Source: Methanobacteriota archaeon (lineage in GTDB: Archaea > Thermoplasmatota > Thermoplasmata > RBG-16-68-12). From it: a stretch of 5,438 nucleotides of DNA. Shown here piece after piece: positions 1-5,438 of this stretch. Each line of letters starts with the position of its first letter. Position 1 is the first letter of the stretch. The notes under the pieces were generated by a model. The model was not told the DNA's origin, ran no database searches, and saw only the letters and a program-made list of their open reading frames with translations. The position numbers and the translations under genes were made by a program. The stretch lies in NCBI GenBank assembly GCA_005879065.1, contig VBLU01000131.1, positions 1 to 5,438 of the forward strand, given 5' to 3'.

Positions 1-3000
1 GAAAGGTCGAGGCGGACCGCGAAAAGCTGGAGGAGCAGGCGAAGGCGAAACAACAGGCCCACGCGGAGGAAATCGAAGAGCTTCGCAAGCTGATCCAAAG
101 CCGTGACCGCGAAATCGCGAAACACGAGAAGGAAGTCGAGTCGCATCAGAACTCGGCACGGGCCGCCGCGGACGCTCTGGAGAAAAGGGAGCGCGAGCTG
201 GACGCCGAGCTGACAAAAGCACGAAGTCAACTCGAAGCCCAAGTCCAACGATTCGAGGATCGAGGGAAAGAGCTCGACGTCGCCCGGAAGGACCTAGCGA
301 AAGCCAACCGCTCCCTCGAGTCCGCGCAGGCCGAGGCCGAATCGACTCGGAAGGCGACGGAGGATCGGGAATCGGCCCTAGAGGCGGACCTCAGCAAGAC
401 CGCCGCCGCGGTCGAGCAGGAGAAGGAACAGGCGTCCCGCCTCGAATCGGAAATCGAGGACCTGAAGAAACGGGCCTTGGCCGCCGGCGAGTTGACGGAA
501 ACGGAGTCGCGCTTGAACGCGCAACGGAAGGCCCTCGAAACGCGCGTGAAGGAACTGGCCCAACGGGAGACGGCCCTAGCGACAACGGAAGCGCAGGTTC
601 GGACGCGTGAGACCGAGGCGGGGAAGGTTTCCCGGACGGCGGCCGAGCGAGTCCTGGAAGCGGAACGCAACCTGAAGGCGATCAAGGAAAGGGAACGGCG
701 CGTCGAGAAAGCTGAGACGAAATTCACGGAGGCGCAGGAGAAGCTCGCCGAACTGGCCGCCGCGAAGGACGAAGCCCACACACGCGACCTCGATGATGCC
801 CGAAAGGCGATTCAAGCCCGTGAACGGGAGCTGGCGACACTGACCAAACAAGTCCAAGCCCTCGAGTCGGCCGCCCAGGCGACGGACGAAGCGCGACAAC
901 GGCGCGAGCTGGAGACGAAGGCGGAATCGACACGCCTCAAGACGCAGCTGGACGCAGAAATCGACCGGTCCAAATCCCTCGCGAAGGACCTGGAGGCCGC
1001 TCAAAGCCGATCCGCGAAAGCGAGTGAACTGGCGACCAGAGAATCGGTCCTCCGCAAGGAGAAAAAGGACCTGGAGGGGCGGGAGCAGCGACACGCGCAG
1101 TCCGCGGCAGAGTTGGACGCCAAGGCGAAGCTGCTCCATCAGAGGGACCAAGAGTTGACCCGTCGGGAGACGGAACTCGGCCGGCTCGACTCGGAGGCGC
1201 AGGCCGCGGAGAAGGCATTCCGGGAACGGGAGCGCGAACTCGTCCGTCTCGAAAAGGGCGTAGACGACAAATCCAAGGCCCTCGAAGCACGCACCCTGCA
1301 GGGCCAGCGCGAGCTCAAGGAGAAAGCGGACTCCCTGGAGAAGCAACGTGCGGATCTCGAGTCCCAATCGAAGGAATTGAAGCAGGAGACCGAGGCGGTC
1401 AAATCGGCCCGGGAGGGGTTGGACCGGCATCGTGCGGAGTTGGATCGACGGGAGGCGAACCTCCATGCCGAGGCGACCAAATCGGGCGTCACCGCCGCGA
1501 GTCTCAAATCGAGGGAGGATGCCCTGCTCCATCGGGAAGTCCAGGCGACGGCGGTCGCGGTCGGCCAGAAGGGCCGAGCGAAGGAGCTCGAGGGTCTTGC
1601 CGCGAAGGTCCGACAGGGACAGGCGGCCCTTGAGAAGGTCGACGAGGAACTCCGGGAACGACGCAAGGGACTGGACCTCGCGGACAAACAGGCAAAGGCG
1701 TCGGCCGCCGAAGCGGAAGAACGTATCGCCGCCCTTGGAAAACGGGAGGCGGAGATTCGGCAAGAGGCGAAGACGCTCGAGTCGGCTCATTCCGATCTCG
1801 CGAACCAGGTCGACCGTGCCCGAAAGACGGAGAGAGCCCTAAAGGCGCGGGAGCAGGAGCTCGGAACTCGAACGCGGGAGCTCGAGGAAGCCCGCGCGAC
1901 CCTGGCCGACGCGGACAAAGAGTTGCGGTCGAATCAAGCGGCGTTCCAGAAGGAGATTTCGGAGGCCGCGAAGACGAAGGCACGACTCGAAGGCCAGGCG
2001 CGCGACCTCGACGAACGGGAGAAGTCGCTCCGATCCGCCACCGAATCGCACAAGGCCGCCTTGGCCAAAATGGACGCTCGGACCGTGACGGTCGAACGAC
2101 GCGAAGAAGCGCTGACGTCGGCGCAAGCGAACCTCGAGAAACGAGAGGCCGCTTTGGCGAAGGCCCATGCCGAGATCCGAGAGGGACAAGCCGCGCTCGA
2201 TCGGGCCCGAAAGGAATCGGAGGGATCCCGAAAAGATCTCGACGCGACACGCCTCGAGCTGGCCACGAAAGCGAAGGCGATCGAGGGTGCCGGTCGCGAG
2301 CTCGCAGCTGGCCAAGCGGCCGTCTCGGAGCGAGAAAAGTCCCTCTCGACGATGGAGGCCGACCTGGCGAAGGGTCAACGGGCCCTCGCCGCGTCCCAGA
2401 AGGAATGGGAAGGGCGGCAAGCCGCCGCGGATCGGGAGATGAAGAAGCGCGAGGCGGATGCGCGAGCCGAAAACGAACAGACGCGACGGGTCCTTGCGGT
2501 CGTGAAGGCCAAGGAGAAACAACTCGCGACGGACCAGGCCTCCCTGCGGGGGAAGGGAGAGGAATTGCGCCGTTCGGAGGACCAGGCCAGTCGAAGGGAG
2601 TCGGCGCTCGATACGCGAACGAAGACCCTGACGGAGAAGGAAACGGCCCTGAACGAACTCGAGACGCGGTTGGGGCAGCGCGGACAGGATTTGGGTCGCA
2701 AAGAGGATGGACTTAGAGCCGCGCAGGGGGATCTCGATTCCAAAAAGAAAGAGCAGGAGGCGGCCGCGCGAGAGCAGGCCACGGAGTCCCATCGGATCGT
2801 GGCCGCTCAGAAGGAGCTCGCACGGGCCCGAGCGACCCAGAAGAACCTCGAGAAGCAGGTCGGAGCCGACTCGAAGAAACTGGCGGAGCGCCTCGAGGCG
2901 ATCACGGCGCGAGAACAGGCTGCGACGGCGAAGGAGGAGACGATTGGGAGCCGCGAGACCGGGCTTGCCCGCGGGGAGCGGGAGCTCAAGGAGAAACTCT

Positions 3001-3941
3001 CCGACCTGGCGAAGGCCACCTCCGGGCTCAAAGACCGAGAGGCCGCACTGGCGAAGAGGGAGGATGGCCTGAACGCCATCGAATCGGCACTGGAGAAAAG
3101 GGAGATCGAATCGAGCAAGGCCGCGCAGAGCCTGGAGAAGAAAATGGCCGCACTGGATCGCGGGGAAAAGGAGATGCAGCGGTCCGAGGAACACCTCGCG
3201 GCGGAAGCCCGTCGATTCGCCGGAGAACAGGCGCAGCTGGACCGGGTGAGGGTCGAGGCCGCGAAACGCGCGAAGGAACTCGAATCGCAGGTGGCCTCGC
3301 TCGCGAAGCGAGAAGAGGACGCCGCCGACATCAAGTCGAAGGCGATGAGCCTCCTCAAGTACGCGGAGAAGACGGCAGAGACGAAGGGCCGCGAGGTGAA
3401 CGATCGCATGGCCGAGCAACAGGCCCTCCTCGAGGCACAGCAAAAGGAACTGGGGAAAGTGACCCGGGCCCGAGAGGACCTCGAACAGCGCGAACATCGG
3501 TTCGACACGGCCAAGGCCGAATTCGAGGCGAGGGCGAAGGCGGTGGAGCAACGCGAGAAACGATTGAAGGCCCAGGGTGACGCCCTCGAACGAGAACGGG
3601 CCGAATCGAAGGCCATGCTCAAGCAACTCGAGGTGGAGGGCGAACGGGTCTCGCAGAAGGAGGCGGCCGTCGAGGCCCTGGTCGCCCGTGCGATCTTGAA
3701 AGAACGCGAGGCCATCGAAGAGCAGACGCGGAAGGTTCGCGCGATGGCGGCGGACCTGAAGGGGAAGGACAAGGCGACCGAACGGGAACGGGCTCGCCTC
3801 CAAGTGCTCGCGCGGGACCTCGAGGCGCGGAAGGCCGCCCTCGATGCTCGGGACCGGTCCATTCGCGAACAGGAAGGCCAGCTGGAACGCCGCCGCGAGG
3901 AACTGCGACGAATGCGGGAGCAGATCGAGGAACTCCTCTAG
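1..3941 (+). CDS. Giant proline-free coiled-coil protein, 5'-partial
   Basis: The reading frame is open from the left edge (first full codon at base 3) to a TAG at 3939-3941, giving 1,312 visible residues; the true start is upstream. The in-frame TTG at 477 is not the start: the 158 residues before it are the same coiled coil without a stop, and no ribosome-binding site precedes it. The protein is rich in Glu, Arg, Lys, Ala, Leu and Gln. It has no Pro or Cys, one Trp (visible residue 802) and one Tyr (1120). Leu/Ile/Val recurs every seven residues, typically as L-x-x-R-E-x-x, in long unbroken blocks (about 343-427, 438-830, 841-1121). The helix runs to the last residues, with no C-terminal ATPase head, so it is not SMC or Rad50. 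No signal peptide or membrane segment is visible, though the N-terminus is missing. As one helix it would be roughly 195 nm long. A filament, scaffold or spacer role is inference; I do not recognise a named family. Confidence 0.93.
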   Translation, partial: KVEADREKLEEQAKAKQQAHAEEIEELRKLIQSRDREIAKHEKEVESHQNSARAAADALEKRERELDAELTKARSQLEAQVQRFEDRGKELDVARKDLAKANRSLESAQAEAESTRKATEDRESALEADLSKTAAAVEQEKEQASRLESEIEDLKKRALAAGELTETESRLNAQRKALETRVKELAQRETALATTEAQVRTRETEAGKVSRTAAERVLEAERNLKAIKERERRVEKAETKFTEAQEKLAELAAAKDEAHTRDLDDARKAIQARERELATLTKQVQALESAAQATDEARQRRELETKAESTRLKTQLDAEIDRSKSLAKDLEAAQSRSAKASELATRESVLRKEKKDLEGREQRHAQSAAELDAKAKLLHQRDQELTRRETELGRLDSEAQAAEKAFRERERELVRLEKGVDDKSKALEARTLQGQRELKEKADSLEKQRADLESQSKELKQETEAVKSAREGLDRHRAELDRREANLHAEATKSGVTAASLKSREDALLHREVQATAVAVGQKGRAKELEGLAAKVRQGQAALEKVDEELRERRKGLDLADKQAKASAAEAEERIAALGKREAEIRQEAKTLESAHSDLANQVDRARKTERALKAREQELGTRTRELEEARATLADADKELRSNQAAFQKEISEAAKTKARLEGQARDLDEREKSLRSATESHKAALAKMDARTVTVERREEALTSAQANLEKREAALAKAHAEIREGQAALDRARKESEGSRKDLDATRLELATKAKAIEGAGRELAAGQAAVSEREKSLSTMEADLAKGQRALAASQKEWEGRQAAADREMKKREADARAENEQTRRVLAVVKAKEKQLATDQASLRGKGEELRRSEDQASRRESALDTRTKTLTEKETALNELETRLGQRGQDLGRKEDGLRAAQGDLDSKKKEQEAAAREQATESHRIVAAQKELARARATQKNLEKQVGADSKKLAERLEAITAREQAATAKEETIGSRETGLARGERELKEKLSDLAKATSGLKDREAALAKREDGLNAIESALEKREIESSKAAQSLEKKMAALDRGEKEMQRSEEHLAAEARRFAGEQAQLDRVRVEAAKRAKELESQVASLAKREEDAADIKSKAMSLLKYAEKTAETKGREVNDRMAEQQALLEAQQKELGKVTRAREDLEQREHRFDTAKAEFEARAKAVEQREKRLKAQGDALERERAESKAMLKQLEVEGERVSQKEAAVEALVARAILKEREAIEEQTRKVRAMAADLKGKDKATERERARLQVLARDLEARKAALDARDRSIREQEGQLERRREELRRMREQIEELL

Positions 3942-3960
3942 TTCACTGTCGACTCAGAGG
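3930..3960. other. Possible hairpin over the convergent stop codons
   Basis: Bases 3935-3942 can pair with 3952-3960, forming eight base pairs with one bulged C at 3955 and a nine-base loop at 3943-3951. A competing smaller hairpin pairs 3930-3934 with 3940-3944. The structure covers the TAG stop of the coiled-coil gene and, in the loop, the TGA stop of the minus-strand operon. It could act as a two-way transcript end, but no T-tract follows on either strand, and short stems like this arise by chance in GC-rich DNA. Weak call. Confidence 0.2.
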
Positions 3961-4566
3961 CTTCGAGGTCGTCCGGTTCGCCGTCCGAGTCGGCCAACCG
4001 TAGGCGTGGAGGAAGAGGAAGGCGCTCCCGAACAACGGGACGAAGATGAGGGAGCTCAGGACGTGGTACAGAGTGAAGGGGACTTGTGCCTCGAGCATCA
4101 TCGCGAGCGTCACTCCGAAAGGACGGGTCAGAAAATACCATTCGCCGAAGGCGGTCCACAGGTCGTAGCCGACCGTGATCGGCACGCTGATCGTCGTGAG
4201 GAGGGCGACGGACTTCACGCGTAGCAGGACTTTCGGCCGGATCCGACGGCCGAGGAATCCGACGAACAAGTACCCCGACACCACGAAGAACGTGATGCCC
4301 GTCATCGCCCCGACCGCGTAGCCGCGGTAGGTCGTCCCCCATTCGAGAGGCTGGAGGACCGCCATCGCGGTCAGTGGCACGAGGACCGTCCACCACCGCC
4401 CCAGGAGGGAGCCGGCCAACAGACTCGCGACGAAGACCGTCTCGATGTTGGCGAACGCGTGCATCAAGTACGTCCCGAGGATGGCGACGAGAATGAGGAA
4501 GACTCCGAGGATCCGGGTCCGGGCGTCGCCAAGGCCCTCGTCCAACCTCGCGCTCCACGTCGGCAT
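3943..4566 (-). CDS. ECF transporter S component-like membrane protein
   Basis: This is a 207-residue integral membrane protein. The ATG at 4566-4564 is chosen because an AAGGAGG site lies 6 nt upstream; the in-frame start at 4602 would extend it 12 residues into the preceding gene without that site. I see six likely helices at about 18-36, 41-55, 58-73, 81-105, 116-136 and 155-186. Basic residues sit at the N-terminus, in the 106-118 loop (GRRIRPK) and in the C-terminal tail, so both ends should be cytoplasmic. Size, helix count and the small-residue/aromatic pattern of helices 2-3 (ASLLAGSLLGRWW) recall ECF-type S components of the DUF6580-like kind, which bind vitamins or other micronutrients and need EcfT and EcfA partners for import. 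No such partners are in view. The gene starts 2 nt after the DUF4430 stop, and that pairing supports a transport role. The substrate is unknown, and another small multi-pass family is possible. Confidence 0.6.
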   Translation of the reverse strand: MPTWSARLDEGLGDARTRILGVFLILVAILGTYLMHAFANIETVFVASLLAGSLLGRWWTVLVPLTAMAVLQPLEWGTTYRGYAVGAMTGITFFVVSGYLFVGFLGRRIRPKVLLRVKSVALLTTISVPITVGYDLWTAFGEWYFLTRPFGVTLAMMLEAQVPFTLYHVLSSLIFVPLFGSAFLFLHAYGWPTRTANRTTSKPLSRQ

Positions 4567-4568
4567 CC

Positions 4569-5009
4569 TCAGCCTCCTTCGCTCGGAGTGGAGAAGGTCC
4601 ACTGGACGACATCGCCGTCACCAAGACCCTGGTGGTCGGCCGCCACGGTTCCATATGTTCCGTCGACCCAATACTGCCAATATCGCCCGCCATCTCCGTT
4701 CATGGATCCGTTGATCCCGGTCACGAACACGCCTTTGGGGATCTCATATGGAACGTAGGTGAGGGAGAAACCCAGGGTCACCGACGCCTCCCGGAGGATT
4801 CCGAAGGCGGTGTTGTTCGTTGTGGCCACCGGCTGATACCGGATCGACCACCCCTCTCCCTGCACGTCGAGCCTCGCATGCCGAATGACGAGGGCTTCGA
4901 TGGCCGCGGGCTGGAGCGCTTGGACGACCGCATACAGGCCGACCACGGCGACGATCACGATCGCGACGAAGGCGACGGCCTGCACGCGCTCGCTCAGTCT
5001 AAGGGCCAC
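4569..5009 (-). CDS. Membrane-anchored DUF4430 (transcobalamin C-terminal-like) protein
   Basis: This is a 146-residue protein. I place the start at the GTG at 5009-5007, preceded at 6 nt by a perfect GGAGGT; a longer frame to 5069 would overlap the upstream gene by about 70 bases. A short basic N-terminus leads into one hydrophobic helix (about 9-31), probably an uncleaved anchor, so the rest should face outside. Residues about 42-141 match the DUF4430 pattern: NNTAFGILREA (65-75), GVFVTGING (93-101), GDGGRYWQYWVDG (105-117) and a final GLGDGDVVQWTF (128-139). DUF4430 is related to the C-terminal beta domain of transcobalamin and intrinsic factor, which closes over bound cobalamin. In those proteins it is fused to an alpha/alpha barrel; here it stands alone. 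It overlaps the propeller gene by 11 nt and is followed after 2 nt by the ECF-S-like gene. A role in capturing a corrinoid or another small ligand for import is inference; the domain assignment is secure. Confidence 0.88.
   Translation of the reverse strand: MALRLSERVQAVAFVAIVIVAVVGLYAVVQALQPAAIEALVIRHARLDVQGEGWSIRYQPVATTNNTAFGILREASVTLGFSLTYVPYEIPKGVFVTGINGSMNGDGGRYWQYWVDGTYGTVAADHQGLGDGDVVQWTFSTPSEGG
4573..4579 (-). promoter_or_regulatory. Shine-Dalgarno site of the ECF-S-like gene
   Basis: AAGGAGG on the minus strand, 6 nt before the ATG at 4566. It lies inside the last Glu-Gly-Gly codons of the DUF4430 gene, and the DUF4430 TGA stop falls between site and start. It fixes the start of the membrane protein and suggests coupled translation of the two genes. 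Confidence 0.8.
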
Positions 5010-5438
5010 TCCGAGACCTCCGTCGGACCAGAATCCACACCGCACCGACGACGACACCCGCGCCCACAATCGCCCCTCCGATCAGGACGACGCCCAAGGA
5101 GCCCAGAGGATTCTGGTCGGGCAAGGGTTGGCCCAAGGCATAGACGTGGCCGTTATCGCTCGGGGCGTACACGACGCCGTCCGCGACCACGGGCGAACCG
5201 AGGATGTAGTCGGAGGGAGAAGGCTCGAAGGACCATGCCAGGGCTCCGGTCGCCGCGTCGAGGGCATAGATCGTCCCATGGTCCTCGTTCGTGGCAAAGA
5301 CGACCCGGCCTCCCGCGTACGTCAGGGAGGATTGGACCGGCCCGTTTGGCGTGAAGGACCATTTCACGGAGCCGTCAAGTGAGTTCAGGGCGACGACTCG
5401 ACCGGGACCTCCGAAGGCGCCTCCGCCGACAAAGACAG
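4999..5438 (-). CDS. PQQ-like beta-propeller protein with C-terminal membrane anchor, 5'-partial
   Basis: The frame is open from the right edge (first full codon at 5436-5434) to a TAG at 5001-4999, giving 145 visible C-terminal residues. The GTG at 5367 is internal: propeller sequence continues upstream of it. Parts of three PQQ/BamB-type blades are visible: residues 1-28 (VVALNSLDGSVKWSF), 34-73 (GTIYALDAATGALAWSF) and 78-105 (SPVVADGVVY, then GHVYAL). Each carries the typical 'variable-Y/V-A-L-D/N-x-x-T/D-G-x-x-x-W' strand turn or its close variant. A short Pro/Asn linker leads to one hydrophobic helix (about 111-137) and a basic tail, RRRSRSGP. The propeller should therefore lie outside the membrane with the tail in the cytoplasm. 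No enzyme residues can be judged from this part, and such repeats are often binding or scaffold folds rather than PQQ dehydrogenases. It is the first visible gene of the operon with the DUF4430 and ECF-S-like genes, so a role in surface capture of the same ligand is possible but inferred. Confidence 0.88.
   Translation of the reverse strand, partial: VFVGGGAFGGPGRVVALNSLDGSVKWSFTPNGPVQSSLTYAGGRVVFATNEDHGTIYALDAATGALAWSFEPSPSDYILGSPVVADGVVYAPSDNGHVYALGQPLPDQNPLGSLGVVLIGGAIVGAGVVVGAVWILVRRRSRSGP
5016..5021 (-). promoter_or_regulatory. Shine-Dalgarno site of the DUF4430 gene
   Basis: GGAGGT on the minus strand, 6 nt before the GTG at 5009. It lies within the last codons of the propeller gene. 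It decides between this start and the longer in-frame start at 5069, which would overlap the propeller gene far more. Confidence 0.78.

Noticed and set aside
576..3862. Long minus-strand open frames opposite the coiled-coil gene (404, 654 and 351 residues)
   Set aside because: They are antisense shadows. The sense codons GAG, CTC, GCG and AAG read as Leu, Glu, Arg and Phe on the other strand, and the recurring palindrome CTCGAG keeps both strands open. The products are Leu/Arg/Phe- or Ser/Arg-rich with no domain pattern.
1..3941. SMC, Rad50 or similar chromosome-segregation ATPase
   Set aside because: The frame ends within coiled coil, with no signature motif or Walker B near the C-terminus and no hinge-like globular insert with Gly/Pro in the visible part. 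The missing N-terminus alone could not supply the C-terminal half of the head.
477..3941. Tandem DNA repeats inside the coiled-coil gene
   Set aside because: Short units such as RERELKEK or KREAAL recur, but flanking residues diverge quickly and I could not find a fixed long repeat. The similarity is what a heptad composition would give.
4567..4602. Earlier start for the ECF-S-like gene at 4602
   Set aside because: It would overlap the DUF4430 gene by 34 bases, has no matching ribosome-binding site, and adds only a charged stretch; the ATG at 4566 has AAGGAGG at ideal spacing.
3938..4693. 251-residue minus-strand frame overlapping the membrane protein
   Set aside because: It runs in another frame of the ECF-S-like gene, is rich in Arg, Asp and Pro, and lacks the clear membrane helices and ribosome-binding site of the accepted frame.
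5010..5069. Earlier start for the DUF4430 gene at 5069
   Set aside because: The added residues are encoded within the propeller gene's membrane anchor and show no family features; GGAGGT sits 6 nt before the GTG at 5009.
4632..5382. Plus-strand open frames of 240 and 165 residues opposite the operon
   Set aside because: They are Arg/Pro/His-rich, have no domain pattern, and overlap the well-supported DUF4430 and propeller genes on the other strand.

Overview
This 5.4 kb, GC-rich window is almost fully coding. It holds two converging transcription units that meet with one base between their stop codons. The left 3.9 kb, on the plus strand, is one enormous coiled-coil gene whose 5' end lies outside the window. 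The right 1.5 kb, on the minus strand, is a three-gene operon read from right to left: the C-terminal end of a membrane-anchored PQQ-type beta-propeller protein, a small membrane-anchored DUF4430 (transcobalamin C-terminal-like) protein, and a six-helix membrane protein resembling the S component of an ECF vitamin transporter.

Organism: the genome is GC-rich, uses GTG and ATG starts, and has strong GGAGG Shine-Dalgarno sites about 6 nt before two of the starts. A surface beta-propeller with a C-terminal membrane anchor beside a stand-alone DUF4430 protein suggests to me an archaeon, perhaps of the Thermoplasmatota. This is an impression from gene content, not a demonstrated placement. A high-GC bacterium is not excluded.

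Layout: (1) 1-3941 (+), a coiled-coil protein, 1,312 residues visible, with no proline, no cysteine and no globular domain; its leucine heptads run in long blocks separated by exact 11-residue steps. (2) 3930-3960, the convergent junction, with a small possible hairpin over both stop codons. (3) 3943-4566 (-), the ECF-S-like membrane protein. (4) 4569-5009 (-), the DUF4430 protein. (5) 4999-5438 (-), the beta-propeller C-terminus, running off the right edge. Genes 3-5 overlap or lie 2 nt apart, so they are almost certainly co-transcribed.

Working together: the predicted topologies of the operon proteins agree. Propeller and DUF4430 domains would face outward on single membrane anchors, beside a six-helix carrier. 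A plausible model is a surface capture module handing a small ligand, perhaps a corrinoid, to an ECF-type importer whose ATPase and T subunits are encoded elsewhere. The ligand is inferred only from the family relation to transcobalamin. The coiled-coil gene shows no sequence link to this system. No stretch over 300 bases lacks a gene. I see no RNA genes, CRISPR array, mobile element or tRNA, and the promoters of both units lie outside the window.
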